From Nocardioides sp. WS12 (GTDB lineage: Bacteria; Actinomycetota; Actinomycetes; Propionibacteriales; Nocardioidaceae): a DNA stretch of 64,000 nucleotides. Of the stretch, positions 23,191-31,183 are shown one piece after another. The first letter of the stretch is position 1; each line of letters opens with the position of its first letter. The notes below the pieces were generated by a model. It was not told where the DNA came from. It was given only the letters and a program-made list of their open reading frames with translations, and did no database searches. A program made the position numbers and the translations under genes. The stretch spans positions 3,844,001-3,908,000 of the forward strand of contig NZ_CP053928.1 of assembly GCF_014108865.1 (NCBI RefSeq), written 5' to 3'.

Positions 23191-23264
23191 GGGGCGGTAG
23201 CTCAGTCGGTCAGAGCAGAGGACTCATAATCCTTGGGTCGTGGGTTCGAGCCCCACCCGCCCCA
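23191..23264 (+). tRNA. tRNA-Met (CAT)
   Basis: The cloverleaf is complete: acceptor GGGGCGG pairs with CCGCCCC, the D arm is GCTC/GAGC, the anticodon stem GAGGA/TCCTT holds loop CTCATAA, and the T arm is GTGGG TTCGAGC CCCAC. The discriminator is A and CCA is not fully encoded. A CAT anticodon with this body matches elongator Met in actinobacteria; an Ile2 tRNA read by lysidine modification is less likely. The last six bases are part of the IS target duplication but the tRNA is intact. Confidence 0.93.
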
Positions 23265-23273
23265 CCGCAGGTT
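23259..23273. repeat. Target-site duplication, left copy
   Basis: GCCCCACCGCAGGTT, identical to 24657-24671. It includes the 3' six bases of tRNA-Met. Confidence 0.9.
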
Positions 23274-24656
23274 TGTGTTGCATCGGTTGAAGGTTGACAG
23301 TTCGCCTTCGGCTGAGGCCTTACACATGTTCGGCTGATGCTTGACGGCTGCTCCGGTTGAGGCTTGACACTCCCGGAATGCGGGAGATGAGTGTGGCTGA
23401 ACAGCGTTATCAGGCCGTGCTGGCAGTGATCAGCGACGGCGAAACGGTCAAGGACGTCGCGGCCCGGTTCGGGGTCTCGCGGCAGACACTGCATGCCTGG
23501 CTGGGCAAGTACGAAGCCGGCGGGCTGGAGAACCTCGGCGATGCCTCGCACCGACCCAGGTCATGCCCACATCAGATGCCAGGAGTCGTCGAGGTCGCCA
23601 TCGCCGAACTACGGCGCTTGCATCCAACCTGGGGACCCAAACGGCTGGTCTACGAACTCGACAAGAGGGACGTGGAACCGCTGCCCTCTGCCTCAGCGGT
23701 CTACCGGGCACTGGTCCGGATGTCGCTGATCGACCCGGCCGCCCGACGTCCGCGGGACCGGAAGTGGAAACGGTGGGAACGCGGCAAGCCGATGGAGCTG
23801 TGGCAGATGGACGTGGTCGGCGGCTTCGCGCTGGCCGATGGCCGCCGGGCAAAGGCACTGACCGGGGTCGATGACCACTCCCGGTTCTGTGTCAGCGCGT
23901 TCTTGATGCTGCGCGAGTCCTCCCAACGGGTGTGCGACGGCCTGGCCCTAGCCCTGCGCACCTACGGAGTTCCTGAGGAGATCCTCACCGACAACGGGAA
24001 GGTCTTCACCGGCCGGTTCAACCGGCCGCCGGTCGAGGTGCTCTTTGACCGGATCTGTCGCGAGAACGGGATCACCCACCGTCTGACCCAGCCACGCTCC
24101 CCCACGACCACAGGGAAGATCGAGAGGTTCCACCGCGCGTTGCGCACCGAGTTCCGTACCGACCGGACCTTTGCCAGCCTCGAGCAAGCCCAAGGCGAAC
24201 TGGACGAGTGGGTCGCTGACTACAACGCCAACCGGCCACATCAGGCACTCGACATGGCCACCCCCTCGTCGCGGTTCTTCCGTGAGCAGGTCGCACCGGC
24301 CATCACGATCCGTCCGACCCGAACGACCAGGGAATCCGGTCATCCCGACACCGGACGCGGTGAGGGGACCTGGGTAGCGCGGCGCGCCAGCAAGCTCGGC
24401 GTGGTCTGCGTGAACTGGCAACAAGTCTGTCTCGGCGTCGCAGCCGCAGGTCGCAACATCGACGTCTGGGTCACCGACGACGTCTTGCAGTTCTACGACG
24501 GCGACCACCTCCTGCGCACCCAAGCCCGGACCAACACAGGGGAGGTGAGAGTCAAACGAGCCCAAGTCCCCGGCGGCCAACGCCGCCGTAAAGTTCAAGA
24601 CTGAGTGTCAACGATCAACCGACATTGATCTGTCACCCATCAACCGAAGCTGTTCA
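23274..24656 (+). mobile_element. IS481-family insertion sequence, 1383 bp
   Basis: The element is bounded by a perfect 15-bp direct repeat, within the size range known for IS481-family targets. The terminal inverted repeats begin TGTGTTGCATCGGTTGAAGG on the left and TGAACAGCTTCGGTTGATGG on the reversed right end, matching at about 22 of 30 positions. One transposase gene fills most of it. Near the left end, motifs of the type CGGTTGAGGCTTGACA recur at 23283, 23308, 23330 and 23353; the right end has two inverted copies. The insertion lies 9 bp after tRNA-Met and 33 bp before ynfA. Identical target copies suggest a recent event. Confidence 0.92.
23378..24604 (+). CDS. IS481-family transposase
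   Basis: The transposase cuts and joins the element's ends. The N-terminal helix-turn-helix reads VKDVAARFGVSRQTLHAWLG. The DDE catalytic core follows: Asp in ELWQMDVVGGF, Asp in ILTDNGKVF and Glu in TGKIERFHRALRTEF. The total of 408 residues includes a C-terminal extension after the core. ATG 23378 (MREMSVAEQR) and ATG 23387 (MSVAEQR) are both possible. The frame is intact, so the element may still be able to move. Confidence 0.93.
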   Translation: MREMSVAEQRYQAVLAVISDGETVKDVAARFGVSRQTLHAWLGKYEAGGLENLGDASHRPRSCPHQMPGVVEVAIAELRRLHPTWGPKRLVYELDKRDVEPLPSASAVYRALVRMSLIDPAARRPRDRKWKRWERGKPMELWQMDVVGGFALADGRRAKALTGVDDHSRFCVSAFLMLRESSQRVCDGLALALRTYGVPEEILTDNGKVFTGRFNRPPVEVLFDRICRENGITHRLTQPRSPTTTGKIERFHRALRTEFRTDRTFASLEQAQGELDEWVADYNANRPHQALDMATPSSRFFREQVAPAITIRPTRTTRESGHPDTGRGEGTWVARRASKLGVVCVNWQQVCLGVAAAGRNIDVWVTDDVLQFYDGDHLLRTQARTNTGEVRVKRAQVPGGQRRRKVQD

Positions 24657-24671
24657 GCCCCACCGCAGGTT
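24657..24671. repeat. Target-site duplication, right copy
   Basis: GCCCCACCGCAGGTT, identical to the left copy at 23259-23273. It lies 18 bp before the ynfA start. Confidence 0.9.
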
Positions 24672-24689
24672 CTCTGGAACCATGCACGC

Positions 24690-25025
24690 ATGGACACCGT
24701 GCGGTCACTGGCGCTCTTCGCGGCCGCCGCGCTCGCCGAGATCGGCGGGGCGTGGCTCGTGTGGCAGGGCGTACGCGAGCACAAGGGCTGGGTCTGGATC
24801 GGTGCCGGCGTGATCGCGCTCGGCATCTACGGGTTCGTCGCCACGCTCCAGCCCGACGCCCACTTCGGCAGGATCCTGGCCGCGTACGGCGGGGTGTTCG
24901 TGGCCGGGTCGCTCACCTGGGGCATGGTCGTGGACGGCTTCCGTCCCGATCGGTACGACGTCGCGGGTGCGCTGATCTGCCTGGTCGGGGTCGCCGTGAT
25001 CATGTACGCACCGCGCGGGGCGTAG
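24690..25025 (+). CDS. ynfA: UPF0060/YnfA-family membrane protein
   Basis: This 111-residue protein is almost entirely membrane: four hydrophobic helices, with AAALAEIGGAWLVWQGVRE in the first and LTWGMVVDGFRPDRYDVAGA between the third and fourth. This fits the small YnfA family, which resembles small multidrug transporters and whose role is unsettled. The IS481 element now separates it from tRNA-Met, leaving 18 bp between the target repeat and the ATG, so its native promoter may be displaced. The end overlaps the convergent HxlR gene by 26 bp. Confidence 0.88.
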   Translation: MDTVRSLALFAAAALAEIGGAWLVWQGVREHKGWVWIGAGVIALGIYGFVATLQPDAHFGRILAAYGGVFVAGSLTWGMVVDGFRPDRYDVAGALICLVGVAVIMYAPRGA

Positions 25026-25404
25026 CGTCCCGCGCGTCGTACGACGCCCGGGCGCTGTCCACCTCGCCCATGTGCTCCTCGGCCCAGTCCTTGAGGTGGC
25101 TGATCGTGACGAGCAGTGAATGGCCCAGCGGAGTGAGCTCGTAGTCGGTGCGCACCGGGACAGAGGGGGTGACGGTGCGGGTCAGCAGTCCGTCTCGCTC
25201 GAGGTTGCGGAGGGTCTGGGTCAGCATCTTCTGGCTGACGCCGGCAATCCGGTTCGAGAGCTCGGTGTAGCGCAACGGCCCCTCCAGGCCGAGTGCCACG
25301 ATCGCGAGGCTGGCCCACTTGTCGCCGATCGTGTCGAGCAGCCTCCGGCTGGGACAGTTCGCGTTGAACGCGTCGTACGGGTGCTCGACCTGTTGGGTGG
25401 CCAT
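25000..25404 (-). CDS. HxlR-family transcriptional regulator
   Basis: The 134-residue winged-helix protein shows the family pattern: CPSRRLLDTIGDKWASLAI, then GPLRYTELSNRIAGVSQKML and the wing RTDYELTPLGHSLL. A single Cys at residue 17 sits where redox-sensing members (such as HypR and YodB in Bacillus) have theirs, so thiol sensing is possible. It is divergent from the oxidoreductase gene with a perfect palindrome between the two, which suggests it represses that gene and itself. Confidence 0.9.
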   Translation of the reverse strand: MATQQVEHPYDAFNANCPSRRLLDTIGDKWASLAIVALGLEGPLRYTELSNRIAGVSQKMLTQTLRNLERDGLLTRTVTPSVPVRTDYELTPLGHSLLVTISHLKDWAEEHMGEVDSARASYDARDATPRAVRT

Positions 25405-25451
25405 GACGTACCTCCGGGTGCGGTGCCGACTTCAAAGTGCCTACTTCCCAA

Positions 25452-25468
25452 TGGAGAGTAACTCTCCA
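25452..25468. promoter_or_regulatory. Palindromic operator between hxlR-type gene and oxidoreductase gene
   Basis: TGGAGAGT-A-ACTCTCCA is a perfect 8-bp dyad with a single central base. It lies in the 97-bp gap between divergent genes and is probably the HxlR-type regulator's binding site. Confidence 0.62.
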
Positions 25469-25501
25469 ACACTGGGTGGACAACCCACACCAGGAGGAAT
25501 C

Positions 25502-26377
25502 ATGAAGGCACTCATTGCCCAGCGCGGCTCCCACAAGCCCCAGTTCGCTGACGTCGCTGGGGCCGAACTCACCGACGGCCAGGTCCGCGTCGCGGTCGCG
25601 GCCGCGGGCTTCACCTACTTCGACGCATTCGTTTCCGCCCACGGGGCCGAGCTCGGCCTGCCGGACGAGGTGGGCCTGGGTTTCGACTTCAGCGGCACCG
25701 TGACCGAGGTCGGCGCCGAAGTCGACGGCATCGCCGTCGGTGACCGGGTCGCGGGACTCCATGACGACATCACAGCACCCGCTCGCGCGCACGCCGAGGA
25801 GGTCGTCGTGGCTGCCACGGCCGTGGCCGTCGTACCGGTAGGACTGGAGCTGGACGTCGCCGCAGCGGTGACGTTGAGCGCCCTGACCGCACGTCAGTCG
25901 CTCGACCTGCTCGGCCCGGACCGCGGCAGCCTGCTGGTGACGGGAGCAGCCGGCGCCATCGGCGGTTGGCTGATCGAGCTCGCGCAACGTGAGGGCTGGT
26001 CGGTCACGTCGCTGGTACGGCCCGGGACCGAGGGACAGGTGGCGTCCGGCAGCGTGATCACGTCCTTGTCGGGGACGTACGACGCCGTGCTCGATGCCGC
26101 TGCGCTGCACGCCCCCGCGCTCGCGGTGGTCCGCGACGGCGGACGGTACGTCGGGTTCAAGCCCGGACAACCGCAGCCGTCGGAGCGCGGCATCGCGATC
26201 AGCACGGTGCAGGTGGTCCCGGACGGCGACGCCCTGGCCGACCTGCTGCCGCTCGCGGCCGACGGCGCGGTCACCACGCGCATCGCTGGGCGCTCCTCAC
26301 TGTCCGACGCGGGAGACGCCTACGACGCAGCCGGGGCAGGCACGGGGTCGCGAGGCCGCTGGCTCCTCATCCCCTGA
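25502..26377 (+). CDS. Zinc-independent NAD(P)H:quinone oxidoreductase-like MDR protein
   Basis: A medium-chain dehydrogenase/reductase of 291 residues. The N-terminal GroES-like part contains GLGFDFSGTVTEVGAEVDG, and the nucleotide-binding part has VTGAAGAIGGWLIELAQ (a Rossmann loop of the AxGxxG type). Catalytic-zinc Cys residues are absent, as in quinone oxidoreductases. It probably reduces reactive quinones or enones with NADPH. A strong AGGAGG site precedes ATG 25502. The palindrome and HxlR-type regulator upstream suggest induction by electrophiles. Confidence 0.85.
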   Translation: MKALIAQRGSHKPQFADVAGAELTDGQVRVAVAAAGFTYFDAFVSAHGAELGLPDEVGLGFDFSGTVTEVGAEVDGIAVGDRVAGLHDDITAPARAHAEEVVVAATAVAVVPVGLELDVAAAVTLSALTARQSLDLLGPDRGSLLVTGAAGAIGGWLIELAQREGWSVTSLVRPGTEGQVASGSVITSLSGTYDAVLDAAALHAPALAVVRDGGRYVGFKPGQPQPSERGIAISTVQVVPDGDALADLLPLAADGAVTTRIAGRSSLSDAGDAYDAAGAGTGSRGRWLLIP

Positions 26378-27368
26378 CGCGTGACCGCGGTGCCGTTCCC
26401 ACGGGCGAGACCTCCAGCAGTGTGGTGAGCCACGCCGCCGGGGCGGAACCCCAGACCGCGCGTTGGTCGGCCGTCATGGTCGCCACGCACCGACGCCAGG
26501 ACTCCACCCGGGCGAGCCGGGCCAACTGGAGCGCGGACGGCAGAGCCGCGCGCAGCGCGGTGATGGGCACGACGTCGCTCCACACTTCGAGCGCCGCGTC
26601 GGCGATCCGACAGAGTCGCGGGTCGTCCGGCGTCGCGTGGAGTTCGTCGCGGGCGGTGTCCAGGGGCACGAGCAGGTTGCCCAGGGGCTCACCCAGGACC
26701 GCGTCGCCGAAGTCGAAGAACCGCGTGGTGCCGTCGGTCAGCACCACGTTGGACGGGTGCAGGTCGTTGTGGACGAGCGTGAACGGCAGGTCGACCTCCT
26801 CGACCACGTCCGCCCACCGTTCGACCGAGGGCAGCAGGGCCTGGAGTCGCGCGGCCATGGCGGGTTCGAGTCGGCGCGGGTCACCGGCCTCCAGCGCAGC
26901 CAGTCGGCCCACCGCATTCGCGACGTACGTCGTCGCGTCCGCGGGAGCAAGCACGGCGAGACCCCAGCTGTCGGCCGTCGCGGTCGCACGGCGCTGCAGG
27001 ACAGCCGCATCGGCGACCAGCCGACACCACTGATCCACGTCGGTCGGGCGCCCCTGCTCGCGCAGGGTGGGGCCGAGGTCACCGGTCAGCAACAGGTCCC
27101 GCTCGGGGTCAGCGGCGAGCACCGGGGCGACGTACTCGGGCGCCACCTGCGCGAGGCCCTGGACGATCCTTGCCTCGTGGGCCTGGCCCGGACAGTTCTG
27201 CTTCGCGTACGACGTCCTGCCGCCTGCCGTGACGCGCCAGACCGCCGACCAGGGCCGGTCAGCCAGGCGCTCGACCCGGTCAGGAACGCCGACCGCAGCA
27301 CCGATGAACGCGCACAACTCGGCAAGGAACTCCTCGGTTCCCCACACGGCGCTCGTCCACGTGCTCAC
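26367..27368 (-). CDS. APH-fold phosphotransferase
   Basis: The 333-residue protein has the aminoglycoside/choline kinase fold. The catalytic loop is LVHNDLHPSNVVL and the metal motif FFDFGDA. The N-lobe contains WSAVWRVTAGGRTSYAKQN, with the Lys that contacts ATP. Many such proteins phosphorylate sugars, choline or homoserine rather than drugs, so resistance should not be assumed. GTG 27368 (MSTWTSAVWG) is preferred because the N-lobe begins soon after it, though no strong ribosome site is seen. The stop overlaps the end of the convergent oxidoreductase gene. Confidence 0.82.
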   Translation of the reverse strand: MSTWTSAVWGTEEFLAELCAFIGAAVGVPDRVERLADRPWSAVWRVTAGGRTSYAKQNCPGQAHEARIVQGLAQVAPEYVAPVLAADPERDLLLTGDLGPTLREQGRPTDVDQWCRLVADAAVLQRRATATADSWGLAVLAPADATTYVANAVGRLAALEAGDPRRLEPAMAARLQALLPSVERWADVVEEVDLPFTLVHNDLHPSNVVLTDGTTRFFDFGDAVLGEPLGNLLVPLDTARDELHATPDDPRLCRIADAALEVWSDVVPITALRAALPSALQLARLARVESWRRCVATMTADQRAVWGSAPAAWLTTLLEVSPVGTAPRSRVRG

Positions 27369-27438
27369 CAGCGCAGCGTGACCCACGCCGACGCCGGACG
27401 CCACCGGTTTGCGCTCTGTGGCTGTCGCGAGTCGCCGG

Positions 27439-29103
27439 TCACCTGCCGGGCAGCACGCCGCCAGGCGGCCCGCCGCCCGTGAAGTTGCCGCCCGGGCCGC
27501 CGCCTCCGAACTGGATGCGGTCGCCGCCCTGGTCCTCGGTGTCGGCCGACGGCAGATCGGCGCCGAGGTCCGCCAGCACGACCTCTGCGCCGGCATCGAG
27601 CCCCTCGACGATCTCGACCTCGGTGCTGCCGACGATTCCGGTCGTCACGCGGGTTCGCTGGGGCTGACCGGCCGTCATCACGGTCACCGTGCCGTCGACG
27701 ACCGCGGACGCTGGCACGGTGACGACGTCGTTGGCACTCCCCACGACGACGGCCACCGAAGCGGGGATGCCGTCGGGCAGGGAGAGGTCGCGCTCGTCGA
27801 GAGTCACCTCGACGCCGTAGGTCGGGTCCTCCTCGGACGTCGAGCTGACCGGGATGTTCTCGACGCGGGTGATCGAACCCTTCAACGCCTCGCTCGCACC
27901 GGCAGGCGTGACGTCGACCTCGGTGCCGACCGTCAGTTGAGCCGCCTGGGTGGCGGTGACCGCGAGGGACACGGTGGTGAGGCCGGGTGCCACGAGGATC
28001 GCGACGGTGTCGCCGCTGGAGATCGCGTCACCGGACGCGACCGCGAGGGACACCACCTTGCCGGCCGCGGGCGCCCGGACCACGGCCGCACGCAGGCTGG
28101 CCCGAGCCGAAGCGAGCTCGGCCGCAGAGCGGTCGATCGAGGCCTGGTCCTGCGCCAGCGTCGCGGCCGTCACGGTGGGTCCGGCCTGCCCGTCCGACGA
28201 GCCGCTGTTGTCGCCCTCGGTCGCCGCGGCGCTCGCATCGGCACTTTCGTCGGCGCCTGCGTCGCGCTGGTCCGGCGTCGCCACCGCGCCGAGCGCCGTG
28301 GTCAGCGTCCCGCCGAGTGTCTCGAGCGCAGTCTGGAGCGCCAACAGTGCGGTCGCGGTCGCGGCTTGGGCCGACTGCACCGCAGCCAGCGCCGCCTGGC
28401 ACTCGTCGCTGACGCCGCTCGACGTACCCGGGTCGTCCGCGGGCCCCTCACTGGAGCCCTCCGTCGCGGAGTCCGTCGGCTCGACAGGTGTCTCGGTCTC
28501 CGCGCACACCTGCTCCTGGGTCGCCAGCGCTTCGGCACCCGTGGCGAGCGCAACGCTCGCTGCCTTCTGGGCAGCGATCACGGCTTCCTGCTGCGCGCGC
28601 AACTGGGCGAGCAGGGCGGCATTGCCGGGCTCGGACGAACCGCGTTCATCCGCAGGTTGCGCCGACTTCCTGGCCGGCGTCGATGCCGAGGACGTGTCGG
28701 TCATCGACGCGGTCGCCGTCGACACCGCGCTGGTCTGCGCGTCGAGGTCGTCAGCGAGTTGTGCCTTCGCCTTCGCAAGATCCGACTTCGCCCGATCAAC
28801 CGCTGCCCGGAGTGCGGACCGGTCCAGGACCGCGATCACATCACCCTTCTCGACCGCATCACCCTGGGCGACTGGCACCTTGGCGACCGTGCCGCTGGTA
28901 CCGAAGGCCAGGTCGGACCGGCCGCTGGACTCGATCACGCCGGTCAGGCTCAGCACCTGGTCGACGTCGCCGACCCCGGCCGCGACGGTCCGGTACTGCG
29001 CCGCTTCGTCAGCCACGGCGCCGTACGCGGCCATTCCTGTGCCCGCCAGGGCGAGCGCTGCCAGGGGCAGCGCCACGCGGCGGGTCCGAATCAACGCCCA
29101 CAC
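27439..29103 (-). CDS. Adaptor (HlyD/MacA-like) protein B of exporter operon
   Basis: This is a membrane-fusion-type protein of 554 residues. One transmembrane anchor (about 9-30) leads into the first half of a lipoyl-like domain (SGTVAKVPVAQGDAVEKGD), a long Ala/Gln-rich coiled-coil hairpin (about 90-300), the second lipoyl half (APAAGKVVSLAVASGDAISS) and beta-barrel parts (SVAVVVGSANDVVTVPASAV). The C-terminus is Gly/Pro-rich (FGGGGPGGNFTGGG). Its start overlaps the end of the DUF5666-like gene by 13 bp. It is the second adaptor in the same operon, which is unusual. Confidence 0.85.
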   Translation of the reverse strand: MWALIRTRRVALPLAALALAGTGMAAYGAVADEAAQYRTVAAGVGDVDQVLSLTGVIESSGRSDLAFGTSGTVAKVPVAQGDAVEKGDVIAVLDRSALRAAVDRAKSDLAKAKAQLADDLDAQTSAVSTATASMTDTSSASTPARKSAQPADERGSSEPGNAALLAQLRAQQEAVIAAQKAASVALATGAEALATQEQVCAETETPVEPTDSATEGSSEGPADDPGTSSGVSDECQAALAAVQSAQAATATALLALQTALETLGGTLTTALGAVATPDQRDAGADESADASAAATEGDNSGSSDGQAGPTVTAATLAQDQASIDRSAAELASARASLRAAVVRAPAAGKVVSLAVASGDAISSGDTVAILVAPGLTTVSLAVTATQAAQLTVGTEVDVTPAGASEALKGSITRVENIPVSSTSEEDPTYGVEVTLDERDLSLPDGIPASVAVVVGSANDVVTVPASAVVDGTVTVMTAGQPQRTRVTTGIVGSTEVEIVEGLDAGAEVVLADLGADLPSADTEDQGGDRIQFGGGGPGGNFTGGGPPGGVLPGR

Positions 29104-29912
29104 TGGTCGTTCACCGCGTCACTGACCTGGATCGTCCTGGCCGTCACTGCGCCGGCGTCGTCAGCATCGCCGTCGACGCGAACGCAGCGGCCGACCGTCA
29201 GTGCAGTCGCGTCCGAGGCGACCTGCTTCGTGTACGTGGTGTCGGTCCCGACCGTCACCGACACCTCGCCGTCGTTCCCCTTGACGACGAACCCGGTGGC
29301 TGTCACCGAGGTGACCTCACCGTTGGCACCGAACCCGCCCATCCGGCCCCCGCCGGGCATTCCCGACGGACGATCGGTGGGCAGGTCGCTCGGGAGATCG
29401 GTGGGCATGCCGGAGGGACGTTCACCGCCGCCCGGACCGCCGCCGAACATGCCGCCGGCTTCGCACCCGTCGTCACCCGCGGCCACGATCGACACCATCG
29501 CTGCATCGATCTCGGTCGGCGCAGCGCTCTCGGTCGCCGACGCGTCCGCTGACGCGGCACTTCGTACGACGACACACACGCCGGTCGCGACGTCAGCCAG
29601 CGTTCCGGCCGCCTGGTCGGTGACCGTCGTTGCGTCGGTGACCGTGACGGCGACCTGGCCGGCCAACTGGCTGCGGACCTGCAGTGTGTCGCCACTGACG
29701 GCAGCGATCTCGCCGGACGTGCCCGGCATCCCACCGGGTCCACCCGCAGGCGCACCGGATGGTGCGTTGCCGGCGGCGTCGGTGGTCACGCCTGCCGCGG
29801 GATCGGCGGCCGCGTCGTCTCCCCCGCAACCGGCCAGCAACGCCGCGAGGGCGACTCCGGTCGCCAGCGCACCGATCGGTCGCAGCGGGAGGGCAAGGGA
29901 GTTCAGGGACAT
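29091..29912 (-). CDS. Lipoprotein with two DUF5666-like repeats
   Basis: The signal peptide ends in a lipobox (ATGVALAALLAGC). Two similar beta segments, GEIAAVSGDTLQVRSQ and GEVTSVTATGFVVKGNDG, each followed by a TTVT or TTYT turn, resemble DUF5666 repeats. Between them is a Met/Gly/Pro-rich spacer (EAGGMFGGGPGGGERPSG). ATG 29912 gives the best signal peptide; a GTG at 29960 that overlaps the permease stop is an alternative. It lies inside the exporter operon, so it probably works at the outer face with the permease and adaptors. The exact function is unknown. Confidence 0.72.
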   Translation of the reverse strand: MSLNSLALPLRPIGALATGVALAALLAGCGGDDAAADPAAGVTTDAAGNAPSGAPAGGPGGMPGTSGEIAAVSGDTLQVRSQLAGQVAVTVTDATTVTDQAAGTLADVATGVCVVVRSAASADASATESAAPTEIDAAMVSIVAAGDDGCEAGGMFGGGPGGGERPSGMPTDLPSDLPTDRPSGMPGGGRMGGFGANGEVTSVTATGFVVKGNDGEVSVTVGTDTTYTKQVASDATALTVGRCVRVDGDADDAGAVTARTIQVSDAVNDQCGR

Positions 29913-29956
29913 GGGCGTCGCTTTCTTCTGCGGAGTTCGGAGATCAATCACGGTGC

Positions 29957-31183
29957 TCACTCGCTACGGAGTGCGTCGATGGGGGTGAGCCGTGCGGCCC
30001 GGGTCGCCGGATAGACGCCGAAGCCGACGCCCAGGGCGAGGGCGGTGGCGAGGGCCGCGATGGTGGCGACCGCGGAGATCGCGACGGCCTGGTCGATGAA
30101 GTGCGGCAGCACCTGGGCTCCGACCACGCCGATCAGCACTCCGACCACACCACCGGTCAGTCCGAGCAGCGACGCCTCGACGAGGAACTGGCGCCGGATC
30201 ACGCGGGGCGCGGCACCGAGCGCCTTGCGCAAGCCGATCTCGCGCACGCGTTCGGTGACGGAGACGAGCATGATGTTCATGACACCGATGCCGCCGACGA
30301 GCAGCGAGATGCCGGCCACGCCGCCGAGCAGCACGGTGAAGGTCCGGTTGGTCTCGTTCGCCGTCTCGACCAGCGACGCCTGGGTCGCGATCGAGAAGTC
30401 CGCCTCGGCCGTCGTCACGCCGTGCCGGTTCGCCAGCAGGGCCTGCACTTCCTGGTAGGCCGCCGACAGGACGTACTCGTTGGCCGCCTCCACGTAGATG
30501 GTCGAGACGGTGTCGGCGGTGCTGCCGGTGAGCCTGCTGGAGGTCGCCACCGGGACGACGGCGAGGTCGTCCTCGCTGGTGCCGCTCGCCGATGCACCGG
30601 ACGACGTGAGCACCCCGATCACCGTCAGCCGGGTGCCGTTGACGGTCACCTGCTGACCGACCGGGCTCAGTCGTCCGAACAGTTCCGACGCCGTGTCCGG
30701 CCCGAGTACGACGACCGCTGCGCCCTGTTCGGCTTCGGCAGCCGTGAAGAACCGGCCCGCCGAGAGCTCCCTGCTGCGTACCTGGGGCCACGCCGTCGAC
30801 GTACCCACCAGCGAGGTCGTCCAGTTGGTGCTGCCGTTGACCAGCGCGACGGAGCTCGTGGTCGCGGGTGCGACGGCCGCAGCGTCGGGCACGACGTCGG
30901 AGTCAGCGATCGCGGTGGCGTCGGCGAAGGTGAGGGTCGAGGCCGAGCCGAAGCCGCCGCGCATGCCCGAACTGCTGGTGCTGCTGCCCGGGGAGACGAT
31001 CAGCAGGTTGGAGCCGAGCGCGTCGATCTGGTCCTCGACCTCGCGTTGCGCGCCCTGCCCGAGGCCGACGGTGAGAATCACCGACGAGATGCCGATGACG
31101 ATGCCGAGGACGGTGAGGGCCGAGCGCAGCCGGTGCGACCGGATGGCGGCCAGGCCGGACCGGACGGTTTCCCACCAGCTCAT
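29957..31183 (-). CDS. MacB-type ABC transporter permease
   Basis: The 408-residue protein has the MacB/FtsX layout: N-terminal helix (SALTVLGIVIGISSVILTVG), a large outer domain (about 45-270) and three C-terminal helices beginning near GISLLVGGIGVMNIMLVSVT. The RERxREIGLRKALGA-type coupling motif is present (TERVREIGLRKALGAA). MacB permeases do not pump across the membrane in the classic way but transmit force to extracytoplasmic partners. The start overlaps the ATPase stop by 4 bp. Confidence 0.93.
   Translation of the reverse strand: MSWWETVRSGLAAIRSHRLRSALTVLGIVIGISSVILTVGLGQGAQREVEDQIDALGSNLLIVSPGSSTSSSGMRGGFGSASTLTFADATAIADSDVVPDAAAVAPATTSSVALVNGSTNWTTSLVGTSTAWPQVRSRELSAGRFFTAAEAEQGAAVVVLGPDTASELFGRLSPVGQQVTVNGTRLTVIGVLTSSGASASGTSEDDLAVVPVATSSRLTGSTADTVSTIYVEAANEYVLSAAYQEVQALLANRHGVTTAEADFSIATQASLVETANETNRTFTVLLGGVAGISLLVGGIGVMNIMLVSVTERVREIGLRKALGAAPRVIRRQFLVEASLLGLTGGVVGVLIGVVGAQVLPHFIDQAVAISAVATIAALATALALGVGFGVYPATRAARLTPIDALRSE

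Noticed and set aside
23191..23264. tRNA-Met as an integration site for a genomic island
   Set aside because: Only one IS with its own target duplication follows. No integrase and no att-type repeat farther downstream were found.
26367..27368. Aminoglycoside resistance gene
   Set aside because: The APH fold is clear, but the fold is shared with many metabolic kinases and there is no resistance context.
27409..29988. A very long open frame on the plus strand (859 codons)
   Set aside because: It is antisense to the adaptor and lipoprotein genes, which have clear signal peptides and lipoyl motifs. The plus-strand product has no domain logic; the frame is open because of high GC.
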